Below are positions 24,613 through 33,261 of a stretch of DNA of 59,594 nucleotides, in pieces. The position numbers and the translations under genes were made by a program. Origin of the DNA: a virus; IMG/VR virus record IMGVR_UViG_3300030055_000360, positions 1 to 59,594 of that record. One strand, given 5' to 3'. The notes under the pieces were generated by a model. That model saw only the letters and a list, made by a program, of their open reading frames with translations, was not told where the DNA came from and made no database searches. Positions within the stretch are counted from its first letter, which is position 1. Every line of letters starts with the position of its first letter.

Positions 24613-25005
24613 TTATTCTCCAAAAATTATTTGCTTAAGAGCAGCCTTTTCTAATGTTTTAATAGCTGTATCTGCATTAAATTTAACTTCTGACTCATAT
24701 AAAACTCCATGAACAAATACTGGTACCACTTCTGTTGCATCATCTGCGTTGGTAGTTGGTGACATTGAACCTTTAAAACTAATATCTTGATATACAACAC
24801 CATAAACATCTGTGCTTGTACTTGTTGAAGTTACTGCCTTTCCATCTTTATTTATTAATGTTCCAGCTAATAGCACCTCATTACTATCTAATAGCGTTTT
24901 TACATCACCTTTTCTCACTTTAACTGGAAGTGAAATAAAGTGATCTCCTGCAATTAATCTTAATTTCTTTTGTTTTGCTCCAATTGTATAACTTGATTGT
25001 CTCAA
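24613..25005 (-). CDS. Head decoration-like protein, 130 aa
   Basis: Encoded immediately before the major capsid gene, where lambda-like phages carry the decoration protein gpD. The sequence is beta-rich (LRLIAGDHFISLPVKVRKGD, AGTLINKDGKAVTSTSTSTD, VYGVVYQDISFKGS, VVPVFVHGVLYESEVKFN) and ends KTLEKAALKQIIFGE. The pattern G-x-L-I-x-K-D-G-K-A-V followed by G-V-V and V-F-V-H-G-x-x is shared with phage head decoration/fibre proteins. It would bind capsid trimers and stabilise the head. RBS AAGGAGGAATG. Confidence 0.7.
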   Translation of the reverse strand: MRQSSYTIGAKQKKLRLIAGDHFISLPVKVRKGDVKTLLDSNEVLLAGTLINKDGKAVTSTSTSTDVYGVVYQDISFKGSMSPTTNADDATEVVPVFVHGVLYESEVKFNADTAIKTLEKAALKQIIFGE

Positions 25006-25025
25006 TGTTCATTCCTCCTTATATA

Positions 25026-25643
25026 TTATTTAGCAAAATCAGTTAAACTTTTAGCTTTTAAAGTTTCAGCTCTCTGTTTTCCTAATTCACTAGCAAAATT
25101 AGTCTTTGTTGTTTCTTTTCCATTAGTTCCTCCACTAGTATCAAATGAACCTGTTCCATTAATCGCTTTCTCAAACAGATATTCATGTGACTTTTGAAGT
25201 GGTTCTATTTGTTCTTTAAGTCCTATGATATTATCTCCATCAACTTTAAGATTTTCTTTCTTAAGTAAAGCCATAATTAAAGTTTTGTCCTTAACATTGA
25301 AAGAGCTTAGCCCCTTTTCTAAAGCATTACTGAACGCTATATCATTAAGTTGTTTCTCATAAGTTTCCTTTTGAGTTTGATTAGCTGTTTCAAGCGTTGA
25401 AAGTTTATCCTTAAGACCATCAACATCCTTATATTCTTCTTTTAAATCAATGATTTGTTGATCTCTTTCTCCAACTTGCTTTTTATAGCTCTTAGCCTCA
25501 GTATTAACGTCATCAAACCTCTTTTTAGTGATATAAGCGCCATTCGAAACATCTTCATAGTCCTTGCCCTCATATTCCTTTTGCTGGTCTGCTGATAGCT
25601 GTTTGAATAATTCCTCTCCTATAATATTTTTTAATTTTGCCAT
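25026..25643 (-). CDS. Capsid scaffolding protein (GP20-like)
   Basis: A 205-residue, mostly helical and very charged protein of the phage minor structural GP20/scaffold type (PF06810). It has the family's hallmark N-terminus (LKNIIGEELFKQLSADQQKE), then a long coiled coil at about 45-105 (YKKQVGERDQQIIDLKEEYK, LKDKLSTLETANQTQKETYE) and a C-terminal basic tail (ELGKQRAETLKAKSLTDFAK) that contacts capsid. Located between MuF and the decoration/capsid genes. RBS AAGGAGGAAAAAT. Confidence 0.85.
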   Translation of the reverse strand: MAKLKNIIGEELFKQLSADQQKEYEGKDYEDVSNGAYITKKRFDDVNTEAKSYKKQVGERDQQIIDLKEEYKDVDGLKDKLSTLETANQTQKETYEKQLNDIAFSNALEKGLSSFNVKDKTLIMALLKKENLKVDGDNIIGLKEQIEPLQKSHEYLFEKAINGTGSFDTSGGTNGKETTKTNFASELGKQRAETLKAKSLTDFAK

Positions 25644-25753
25644 TGTTATTTTTCCTCCTTAATTAATTAAATTTCTATTTATGTTAAATGACCACGATTA
25701 GATATTTAATTAATCCATTCTTTAATGCCTTATGTATAATCATAAAAGGCGAA

Positions 25754-25781
25754 AATAAAAAGCCTTATTTTCAAGGCTTTT
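25754..25781 (-). terminator. Hairpin with T-tract after MuF gene
   Basis: On the minus strand AAAAGCCTT-GAAAAT-AAGGCTTTT is followed by TATTTTCG. A 9-bp perfect stem. The stop codon TAA of the MuF gene overlaps the first bases of the 5' arm. The 130 bases between here and the scaffold gene hold no gene; no convincing promoter is seen in them. Confidence 0.7.
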
Positions 25782-26712
25782 AAACAAATTCATTTCCATA
25801 TTCTCGATACCAATTATCTAATTTAGTATTACTTCCACCATGTAGCCACCCATGCAACTCTGAACCTATATCATCCAGCGATTTATCTATAACTGGCGTG
25901 AAATAACATACTCCATTAGGATGGTCCATTGGCAATTCATCTGGAGTATATTTCTTACCTTCTCTATTTTGGCATACTACACATGGATCTCTATGACTAC
26001 TAGACGTATGCCATTCAATTTTTTCTACAAAGGGATTAGCTTTGCATGATTTTTTCATACTTAATTGATATGCATGTGATATTGATGTTACTGCAAGCCT
26101 AAAAGAATTATATTCTATCTTTTTATTACCTACGTTTGGATAAATTCTTTTAAAATCCCACTCCTTTTTAACACTTGGATTGACATAATCAGCTAAATCA
26201 TTTGCTAAATCATATACACTCTTTTTTTCTGTTAAACCTTTTTGAAGTATGTAATCAAATTCCGTATTAGCTTTATTTTCATTAAACCATATCCTCTTTG
26301 AAAGACCCTTCCCATCTTTATAAAAACCACCATTTATAAGTTCTTTTAGTGCCTCTTCTGGTATTTTAGTGAACATATTTGCAAAATGAGATTTACAGTC
26401 TAAATTATATTTTTCATCCAGCATATAAAAGAAGTTCAACTGTATATTAGAAGCAATTTCAGCGCTTTTACCCATTGATTTTTTTATATCCACTTCTAAT
26501 ATCTTATTCAATATTTTTATATCATTTTTAAATTGTTTTTGATAATCCTTTAACCATCTTTCAGATAAACTATTTTTAGGAGCTTGCTTGATTCTTTTAT
26601 CAAGATCTCTAGCTATATCTCTATATAATTTCCTTATTCTATATGTTTGTTTATGAGTTAATTTCATCCTTTGCTTTTGAGCTTCTGCTACTAATTTTAA
26701 ATACTCATTCAA
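25780..26712 (-). CDS. Head morphogenesis protein (MuF / SPP1 gp7-like)
   Basis: A 310-residue minor head protein attached to the portal. The N-terminal half is helical and charged (LTHKQTYRIRKLYRDIARDL). Residues about 140-225 hold a typical MuF core (ISKRIWFNENKA-like: GLSKRIWFNENKANTEFDYI, FRLAVTSISHAYQLSMKKSC). Residues about 235-275 form the metal-binding end (WHTSSSHRDPCVVCQNREGK ... MDHPNGVCYFTPVID) with Cys-x-x-Cys and HPNGxCxF, characteristic of PF04233. It follows the portal gene, as in SPP1. It is thought to act in genome packaging or ejection. Confidence 0.9.
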   Translation of the reverse strand: MNEYLKLVAEAQKQRMKLTHKQTYRIRKLYRDIARDLDKRIKQAPKNSLSERWLKDYQKQFKNDIKILNKILEVDIKKSMGKSAEIASNIQLNFFYMLDEKYNLDCKSHFANMFTKIPEEALKELINGGFYKDGKGLSKRIWFNENKANTEFDYILQKGLTEKKSVYDLANDLADYVNPSVKKEWDFKRIYPNVGNKKIEYNSFRLAVTSISHAYQLSMKKSCKANPFVEKIEWHTSSSHRDPCVVCQNREGKKYTPDELPMDHPNGVCYFTPVIDKSLDDIGSELHGWLHGGSNTKLDNWYREYGNEFV

Positions 26713-26718
26713 TGATTA

Positions 26719-28242
26719 TCACTCCTCATTATTATCTAAATTGGAATTGTCTTCATTCTCTTCAGCAGAGTCAAATTGTTCACTCTCTGCAGCTGTTATT
26801 GCTGCCATCTCTTGAAGTATTTCATTCCATTCTTCTTCTGCATCTTCACTGTCTGAGTAATCCTTGATATAAGATTGATGGGATTTTACGCCACGGTCAA
26901 CCTCATTCATTGCAGTTGTTTTCTTTTCTTCTGTGTCACTTGGTAATGGGTAATTATGTCCAAATAAAGTACTATATTTTAATTGATTCCAAAGATTGTT
27001 ATATAATCCTGGATAACAAACAGAACCAACCTCCTTTATAAAGTCTAACAATCCTATAAATGCGGGCATCCAATCATTCCACTTATCATCACACCTTGCA
27101 ATTAGATCATTATATAAATATCCCATAGCCTTAGCACTTGGAATATTGTTTAAATCTTTTAACTGTGGCATATCCATAGTAAAGTTCATATCTGAATCTG
27201 CTCTATCTAAATAAGCCTCAATAGCAGCACTATTGCCCATGTTATATTCTAACCTTTGCATTGATGCTTGTTTCCCGCCATCTAATAACTCATCCCTAGT
27301 TCTAATAGCATGAATTGCATTTGGTGCTATTGTAAGTTTGCTAACATCATCAATATTTCCATCAATAATAGATTCAGCACCAAACATCATAAATCTAATT
27401 GCATCTCTCGTATCACTAATGGTTTTATTATATTGTGTTTGTGTATCCATTAATTCCTCAACATCAGATTCACCAAACGAATCATTTAACTCACCACTAT
27501 TTTTAATCAACCAACATGGAATATTAATAAATCCAGTATCCTGCTCTATTGTTAAATCTTTTTGTATTTCTGCATTAAAATAAGTTTCCTTCTTGTACCA
27601 GGCTTGGCGTTCTTTTTTCTCACTGAACTTATAATAATAAGTGTGCAAATAATAAATCTTTTCTGCATCCGATTCTTTATATACATTCTCTTCATCTTCT
27701 TCAAAGAATACAACATATAAGAGCTTTCCATTTTTCTCTTTATAATAAAAATTCTCTATTGATTCATACTTTATGATCAATGGAGAATTAGGGTTGGCTT
27801 CCACTCTAAGTAGAACTCTCTTTTTAATTGTTGCTTCCAAAAAAGCCTTTTTAGTTGTTGGCCAAAAAGAATTATCATCTAATACATTCTCAATGAACTT
27901 TCTTAGTTCTTCACACTGGTCCTTATACTCTTTGTTGTCTGATTTAAGCTTAATAGTAGGTTCAACTCCAAACATCCATCTAGCTTGTTTTCTAAGAAGC
28001 GGTTTAATCTTATTTCTTATGTCCTGTGTAGGCTTATAATCACATTTATCATTTGTTTCCCAATTCTGACCTAGTAATGCTTTATCTTCGCCTACTTTAT
28101 CTATTGGAACTACGGATTTACCTTTATAAAATATATAGTTTTTTCTAACAACATCCCTTTCATGCTTTTCAGTGTCTGGTAGCTTAAGCAATGTATCTTT
28201 TATACTCTTGCTATTGCTATTATTGTCTATATTAAAATACAT
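26719..28242 (-). CDS. Portal protein (SPP1 Gp6-like)
   Basis: A 507-residue protein forming the dodecameric portal through which DNA enters and leaves the head. It follows the terminase large subunit with a one-base overlap and precedes MuF, as expected. The family features are present: KIKPLLRKQARWMFGVEPTI, IKYESIENFYYKEKNGKLLY, INIPCWLIKNSGELNDSFGE, SDVEELMDTQTQYNKTISDT and DMPQLKDLNNIPSAKAMGYL (SPP1 Gp6-like, PF05133). The C-terminus is acidic (EEEWNEILQEMAA ... SAEENEDNSNLDNNEE), as is usual in this family. Confidence 0.92.
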   Translation of the reverse strand: MYFNIDNNSNSKSIKDTLLKLPDTEKHERDVVRKNYIFYKGKSVVPIDKVGEDKALLGQNWETNDKCDYKPTQDIRNKIKPLLRKQARWMFGVEPTIKLKSDNKEYKDQCEELRKFIENVLDDNSFWPTTKKAFLEATIKKRVLLRVEANPNSPLIIKYESIENFYYKEKNGKLLYVVFFEEDEENVYKESDAEKIYYLHTYYYKFSEKKERQAWYKKETYFNAEIQKDLTIEQDTGFINIPCWLIKNSGELNDSFGESDVEELMDTQTQYNKTISDTRDAIRFMMFGAESIIDGNIDDVSKLTIAPNAIHAIRTRDELLDGGKQASMQRLEYNMGNSAAIEAYLDRADSDMNFTMDMPQLKDLNNIPSAKAMGYLYNDLIARCDDKWNDWMPAFIGLLDFIKEVGSVCYPGLYNNLWNQLKYSTLFGHNYPLPSDTEEKKTTAMNEVDRGVKSHQSYIKDYSDSEDAEEEWNEILQEMAAITAAESEQFDSAEENEDNSNLDNNEE

Positions 28243-29594
28243 TAAAACACTTTACCTCCTCTCTTATAAGGATCACTAGTTGTATTAGCAACACCTTTAC
28301 CTTTTTCATATACAGAATCATCATATTTAGCATCAATATCATATCTTAAAATAGTATAAATAAAATATCTCATAGCATCCATACAATGGTCCTTATCTTT
28401 CAAAACTTCTTCAATTCCATGATCTAATTTTTTTGGATCCCAAATATAAGAACTAAATTCCTTTAATATCTCTTTGCATATATCATTAACGTAAAACAAA
28501 CCAAGATTTAAAGCACTAGCAACGGTTCTTATTCCATCTAGCACATCATTCTTAGCTGGTAGTATATTCTTGAATCCATCTTGCCTTAGCTGAGTAATAA
28601 AACTTGCTGCACTTGGATCCACTATTATTTTTATTGGTATTATATCTCCTAAGAATTTCTTTAATTCCTTAGAATACTGAACATCTGATTTTTGTATACT
28701 TGCATCTCTACCACTATAGTAGAATTCTTTAACTATATACCATTTACCTTGATATAATCCCCATAATAAAAATACAGTAGCGTTTTGAGTTCCATAATCA
28801 ATACTCACATAATATTTCTCATATCTTCTGTTTATAGCATCAACTTTATGAATATCCTCATTGAACATATCATAAATAACCCCTTCAGCAAGACACCACA
28901 AGCCTAAGATATAACGCTTATAGAATATACCTGAATACATCTTCTTATATCTTGCTTTAACTCTTTCACTTAAAGATAAATTATCATCCATAGTGAAATG
29001 TAGATGAACTGCATTTTTATCCTCTAGCTTATCTATGTATTCAACTTTAAACCAATGATATGGACCATCTGGATTACAGTTAAACCACATCTTAGCTCCT
29101 TCAACAGAGCATCTTGCAGTAGCTTGATTAACAAAAGATTGTGGCATTAGAGCTACTTCATCAAATAGAACTCCAGCTAATGTAATACCTTGGATTAGGT
29201 CTTGAGAACCTTCATCTTTACCACCAAATAAATAAAAATCATTACTCACTCCATTTTTTGAAATAGTAAGATAATTTTCATTTGATGATCTATGGTCTTT
29301 GCATTTATATCCTCTACCTTTAAGCATTTTCTTTAATGGTTTTATAACATTTCTTCTTAATGATCCTATTGTTTTACCACATAGAGCAAAATTTTCTCCA
29401 TTAAATGTTTCATTGGCCCACATAATAAAAGACAATGACATTACAACAGTTTTACCAGCTCTAACTGAGCCGTCTGCAATTAATATATCTGCATCTCTTA
29501 CAGGCGATACTTCATTCCACCATGTAAGTACTTGAACTTGTTTATCTGAAAATGGTTGAAACTTAAAAGCTCCTTCCTTTCTCTTCTTACTCAT
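28242..29594 (-). CDS. terL: Terminase large subunit (PBSX/Terminase_3 family)
   Basis: A 450-residue packaging motor ATPase and nuclease. Walker A-type P-loop DGSVRAGKT at 41-49, Walker B GVLFDEV at 141-147, coupling segment FNCNPDGPYHW near 171-181. The RNase H-like nuclease domain begins YYVSIDYGTQN (D266) and has further acidic residues in IIVDPSAAS and KDHCMDAMRYF. The RxRxGKT variant and the CNPDGP motif are typical of the PBSX-type large terminases. It overlaps the small subunit gene upstream by 8 bases and the portal gene downstream by one. Confidence 0.95.
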   Translation of the reverse strand: MSKKRKEGAFKFQPFSDKQVQVLTWWNEVSPVRDADILIADGSVRAGKTVVMSLSFIMWANETFNGENFALCGKTIGSLRRNVIKPLKKMLKGRGYKCKDHRSSNENYLTISKNGVSNDFYLFGGKDEGSQDLIQGITLAGVLFDEVALMPQSFVNQATARCSVEGAKMWFNCNPDGPYHWFKVEYIDKLEDKNAVHLHFTMDDNLSLSERVKARYKKMYSGIFYKRYILGLWCLAEGVIYDMFNEDIHKVDAINRRYEKYYVSIDYGTQNATVFLLWGLYQGKWYIVKEFYYSGRDASIQKSDVQYSKELKKFLGDIIPIKIIVDPSAASFITQLRQDGFKNILPAKNDVLDGIRTVASALNLGLFYVNDICKEILKEFSSYIWDPKKLDHGIEEVLKDKDHCMDAMRYFIYTILRYDIDAKYDDSVYEKGKGVANTTSDPYKRGGKVF

Positions 29595-30369
29595 TCTTCC
29601 ATACCTCAGCAGTTCTGCCTTTTAATGCTTCTATAAATCCATCTTCTTCAACCTCAGGTTCGTCTTCTCCAGTTATCTTAGTAATTTCTACTCTTAACTT
29701 AGAAATCCTTGCCTTTTGTTCCTCAGTAGCTAAATCCCAATTCTTATGAATCATTTCATCATATTGTTTTATTTGACTTCTTAATTCAGCCATAGCTCTA
29801 CTTTGTGCATTTAAAAATGTAGCTTGTCTATCCCATGCAAATTGAAACTCATATTCTATTTCATTACTTTCACCATTCTCTGAATAATTCTCTTTCTTCT
29901 TTTTGATTTCTTTAATCATTTCATCTTTGCTCTCTACATGCATGATATTTTGAGCTCTTAATATTGCTGCGTACTGAATCTGAATATTTTCCCATATAAT
30001 ATCAAGTGGATCTTTATCATTAATTGCTTTTATTATATCTAGAGTTTCTTTAGGCAAATATTTAGAGAAGAATCCAAACTTCTCCGCTTTATTATTTCCT
30101 ATTGGACCACCTGGACCGCCTTTATTTCCTAGTGCATTTTTACTCCCTTTAGGCGCTCCTCTTTTCCTCTTTTCTTTTGGAGTACTCCGTATTTTTATTT
30201 GGAGTACTCCATTTAATCTTTCATTCCATTTATCTTTAACTTTCCAACCAGAAATAGTTTTTTCAGGAGTATCTAAAATATTAGCAATTTCTCTATTTTG
30301 AATATTTCCATTATGCTCTTTGAAAATTTCATAGGATTTATCTCGATTGGGACTTCTCTGTTTAGCCAT
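29587..30369 (-). CDS. terS: Terminase small subunit (PBSX-like)
   Basis: A 260-residue DNA-recognition subunit. The first 60 residues (SPNRDKSYEIFKEHNGNIQN, REIANILDTPEKTISGWKVK) form an HTH as in the PBSX-type phage_terminase domain. It is followed by the family's Gly/Asn-rich block (KRGAPKGSKNALGNKGGPGG, NNKAEKFGFFSKYLP) and a long helical part (DMIWENIQIQYAAILRAQN-like, KEEMIKEIKKKKENY) that mediates oligomerisation. It lies directly upstream of the large subunit. Confidence 0.88.
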   Translation of the reverse strand: MAKQRSPNRDKSYEIFKEHNGNIQNREIANILDTPEKTISGWKVKDKWNERLNGVLQIKIRSTPKEKRKRGAPKGSKNALGNKGGPGGPIGNNKAEKFGFFSKYLPKETLDIIKAINDKDPLDIIWENIQIQYAAILRAQNIMHVESKDEMIKEIKKKKENYSENGESNEIEYEFQFAWDRQATFLNAQSRAMAELRSQIKQYDEMIHKNWDLATEEQKARISKLRVEITKITGEDEPEVEEDGFIEALKGRTAEVWKNE

Positions 30370-30390
30370 CTTTCACTTTCACCACCTCGC

Positions 30391-30777
30391 TTATTCGTTA
30401 AAGTTGGTTTTGTAGTTACGCCATTTTTTAGGATTTCTATTTTTTAGCAAAAAAATAATAGCGTTAGTATCTGGTGGAACTTCCTTTTTAATCTTCTTTA
30501 CTCTGGAAGTCTTCCCGTCTTTACTAGCAACTATTTCTGTTTCTTCATATTCATATCCTAAAGCTCTTTTAATCAATGCCTGCTCAATTTTATCATCATA
30601 GTAATCATTATTTTCTTCAATTACTTTCATTAACTCTGGATAAGTTTCTTTCCATTCCTTTAGAGTTTTTATATTTATGTTTAGCCTCTTTGACAATTCA
30701 ATCTCTGTACAACCTTGTTTAGATAGTTCTTTAACTTCTTCTAACTTTTTATCATCAAATATTTCTTTCCCTTTCAT
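30391..30777 (-). CDS. HTH protein, second terminase-small-like subunit
   Basis: A 128-residue protein. The start is placed at ATG 30777 (MKGKEIFDDKKLEEVK), 8 bases after GGGAG; a GTG three codons earlier is inside the RBS region. The N-terminal HTH (ELSKQGCTEIELSKRLNINIKTLKEWK) resembles phage terminase small subunits and resolvase-type HTH domains. The C-terminal half (KRALGYEYEETEIVASKDGK ... PPDTNAIIFLLKNRNPKKWR) matches a block common to terminase-small-like proteins. Upstream lies ACTCC-TTAG-GGAGT, a small hairpin that would hide the GGGAG RBS. It may assist packaging or regulate it. Confidence 0.75.
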   Translation of the reverse strand: MKGKEIFDDKKLEEVKELSKQGCTEIELSKRLNINIKTLKEWKETYPELMKVIEENNDYYDDKIEQALIKRALGYEYEETEIVASKDGKTSRVKKIKKEVPPDTNAIIFLLKNRNPKKWRNYKTNFNE

Positions 30778-30822
30778 CTTTATCACTCCCTAAGGAGTTT
30801 TCTTAGAAATTTCTATGCTTAA

Positions 30823-32055
30823 TTAAACTTCTGAATAAAGAATCTTCTCTCCATCTCTTAGCAAATAAACATCGTCAGAACCATATTGATTAATATATCT
30901 AAGAACAATGACATCAACATATTTCTCATCAAGTTCCATAGTATAGCATATCCTATTAAGTTCAGCTGCAGCCATTAAAGTTGATCCACTTCCTCCAAAT
31001 AAATCTACAACTATATTATTAGGTTTACTACTATTCCTTATTCCTCTTGCACATAAAGCTAATGGTTTCATTGTTGGATGCTCAGCGTTTCTTACTGGCT
31101 TTGGTATTTCCCAAACTGTATCTTGTGTCCTATCATCAATAAAGTAATGTGCCTTTCCTTCTTTCCAGCCATATAATATAGGTTCATGTCTCCAGTGATA
31201 ATCTTGCCTTCCAATAACAAAGCTGTTCTTTACCCATATAATACATTCGGCAAGTTTAAGACCTGCTTCCCTATATGCTCTTCTAAAGTTCTCACCTTGA
31301 CAATCTGCATGGCAAACATAAATAGAAGCTCCCTCTTCCATATTCTCATAATAGTTATTGAATACTTTAGATAGGAACTCGTAAAATTCATTTTGTGACA
31401 TATTATCATTTGCAATAGTAAGTTTATCTGCAGTTGAACCTTCATAGTTTACATTGTATGGTGGATCAGTAAATACTAGATTAGCTTTGTGCCCATTCAT
31501 TAACTTTTCTACATCTTCTTTTAATGTGCTATCTCCACATAATAATCTATTATTTCCTAGCAGCCATATATCACCTCTTTTACTTATTGGCTCTTCTATA
31601 TTCTCCAGCTGCTCTTCAATATTAAAATCTTCATCTTCTTCAATTTCTTTAGGATTATATTTATCCTCTAATTGTTCTAATTCACTTAAATCAAATCCTG
31701 TAAGATCTAAGTTATAATCATCAAGTTCTAATGATTCCATTTCTTTTAGTAATGCTTCATAATTCCAAGTTGCAAATTCTGATGATTTATTGTCCATTAT
31801 CCTGAAGGCTTTAACTTGTTGCTCTGTAAGATCATCAGCTTTTATAACTGGAACAATTTCTAATCCTAAGTTCACAGCTGCTTTATATCTTGTATGGCCA
31901 GCTATAATAATATTATCTTTATCTACTATTATTGGAACCTTGAATCCAAATTCTTTAATACTTTCAGAAACTTTATCTACTGCAGCATCATTATTTCTTG
32001 GATTATTTTCATATTGAATAATTTCACTTAGTTTGATATTTTCTATTGATGTCAT
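30823..32055 (-). CDS. ParB-like nuclease domain fused to DNA methyltransferase (beta class)
   Basis: A 410-residue fusion. Residues 1-90 are a ParB/Srx-like domain with IIAGHTRYKAAVNLG. Residues 155-405 are an N6-adenine or N4-cytosine methyltransferase: catalytic DPPY at 197-200, then a target recognition region (GRQDYHWRHEPILYGWKEG), then the AdoMet-binding FGGSGST at 353-359. The DPPY-before-FxGxG order is the beta class. This fused type is common in prophages next to terminase, without a cognate restriction enzyme; it probably methylates phage DNA to evade host restriction. No endonuclease gene is seen nearby. Confidence 0.9.
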   Translation of the reverse strand: MTSIENIKLSEIIQYENNPRNNDAAVDKVSESIKEFGFKVPIIVDKDNIIIAGHTRYKAAVNLGLEIVPVIKADDLTEQQVKAFRIMDNKSSEFATWNYEALLKEMESLELDDYNLDLTGFDLSELEQLEDKYNPKEIEEDEDFNIEEQLENIEEPISKRGDIWLLGNNRLLCGDSTLKEDVEKLMNGHKANLVFTDPPYNVNYEGSTADKLTIANDNMSQNEFYEFLSKVFNNYYENMEEGASIYVCHADCQGENFRRAYREAGLKLAECIIWVKNSFVIGRQDYHWRHEPILYGWKEGKAHYFIDDRTQDTVWEIPKPVRNAEHPTMKPLALCARGIRNSSKPNNIVVDLFGGSGSTLMAAAELNRICYTMELDEKYVDVIVLRYINQYGSDDVYLLRDGEKILYSEV

Positions 32056-32058
32056 ATG

Positions 32059-32247
32059 TTATCTTCTCCTTTCATCGTTTGTAAAACATTCTTTTAAATC
32101 TTTATTATTAAATGGATAGTAAAATAGTTCCATTAGCTCACAATACTCTTTGCAGCCATTACATTCTGAAGGAGATCTAGCACATACAACTGCTTCATTT
32201 TTAAACTTTATATTTAATCTTAATTTTCTTCTTTTAGGTTTGTTCAT
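32059..32247 (-). CDS. Small Cys-rich phage protein, 62 aa
   Basis: A basic N-terminus (MNKPKRRKLRLNIKFKNE) is followed by CARSPSECNGCKEYCELM, four Cys within 17 residues, which could bind zinc. RBS AGAAAGGAGATT. It precedes the ParB-methyltransferase by a few bases and is probably co-transcribed. Small zinc-binding proteins of this type occur next to phage methyltransferases and terminases; I do not recognise the exact family. Confidence 0.6.
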   Translation of the reverse strand: MNKPKRRKLRLNIKFKNEAVVCARSPSECNGCKEYCELMELFYYPFNNKDLKECFTNDERRR

Positions 32248-32299
32248 GTTAAATCTCCTTTCTGTATGAATTCAAAATTAGAGGGTTATTTTTTATTGC

Positions 32300-32330
32300 A
32301 AAAAAAGAATCCTCTTTATTAGGATTCTTT
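32300..32330 (-). terminator. Intrinsic terminator after 216-aa membrane protein
   Basis: On the minus strand AAAGAATCCT-loop-AGGATTCTTT (10 bp perfect) is followed by TTTTGC. It lies 25 bases past the stop of the gene at 32355-33005 and isolates it from the packaging operon that starts beyond. Confidence 0.8.
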
Positions 32331-32354
32331 CTAATGTCACTATTAAATTCATTA

Positions 32355-33005
32355 TCATAAATAATATTTATTTTTTCTCTGTTTATATATTTTTTCTTTT
32401 TTTACTACTATTTTTTTTATTGTTTTTATATCCATGCTATATTGGTCAATATCTTTGCCAAAGCTAATAATATTATTTTTAAATACTAATATCACTATAA
32501 AAAAAGCTAAACTTATTATTAATATACCAATATATATTTTAATGTATCCGTTATTTAAAATTTCACTTAAATTTGTAAAAATTGCAGTAATTACTGTCGT
32601 AATTAAATATAATAATGCTACTATCATCAACATTAATAATATATTAAATAAGAAATAAACTATTTTAAAAAATTTATCCATTACTTTATTAGTATTATTA
32701 ATTATAGTCGGATAATTATCCCAATAATCAACTAATAATAATTTTCTTAATTTTTCTTCATCATCTTGATCTGCTACATAATATATATAACTAGGTATAC
32801 AATATTTCTTAAACTTAAATTTATTAATATATTCTATTGCATTAATATCAGGTCTAACTTTTCTCACCTCATAATACGCAAGTAATATTGTTTTAAAATA
32901 TTCATCTTGAAGTAGTTCTCCTGTTTCCTGCTGTTTATTAAAAGATGTAATGATTGCAAATATAACACTTGCTAACACAGTTATTAACGGTAAGTAATCC
33001 TTCAT
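32355..33005 (-). CDS. Three-TM membrane protein, 216 aa (candidate cargo)
   Basis: Hydrophobic segments at residues about 4-20 (YLPLITVLASVIFAIITSF), 110-145 (IVYFLFNILLMLMIVALLYL, then TTVITAIFT) and 155-180 (YIKIYIGILIISLAFFIVIL), with a soluble charged loop at 25-105 (DEYFKTILLAYYEVRKVRPD, DDEEKLRKLLLVDYWDN) and a basic C-terminal tail. No known motif. It is preceded and followed by its own terminators between the packaging genes and RinA, a place used by non-essential cargo genes in prophages. RBS AAGGAGGGCGAGG. Function unknown. Confidence 0.65.
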   Translation of the reverse strand: MKDYLPLITVLASVIFAIITSFNKQQETGELLQDEYFKTILLAYYEVRKVRPDINAIEYINKFKFKKYCIPSYIYYVADQDDEEKLRKLLLVDYWDNYPTIINNTNKVMDKFFKIVYFLFNILLMLMIVALLYLITTVITAIFTNLSEILNNGYIKIYIGILIISLAFFIVILVFKNNIISFGKDIDQYSMDIKTIKKIVVKKEKIYKQRKNKYYL

Positions 33006-33054
33006 ATTTCCTCGCCCTCCTTTTATTATTTTACATTACATTGTAAAAAATAAC

Positions 33055-33090
33055 AATAAAAGACACCTACATTTTTATAGATGCCTCTTT
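33055..33090 (-). terminator. Weak hairpin with T-tract
   Basis: On the minus strand AAAGAGGCATCTA ... TAGGTGTCTTT forms an imperfect stem followed by TATTG. It resembles the stronger hairpins at 4209-4240 and 35114-35150, which share the AATAAAAGACA motif on the plus strand. It is probably a decayed copy serving the 600-aa membrane protein gene. Confidence 0.4.
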
Positions 33091-33261
33091 GAAAATGAGT
33101 TCAATAATTTATGAATGCTGCTAATATCATACTACTATATATATTCAATACATTCCATGGCATTAATTATGCACAAATCATGCATCAAATAAATTTGATT
33201 ATTCTTTAGAACTATGTCCTTATTGATTTCTAAATTTAATGTACCATTTTTAAAAGAATTT

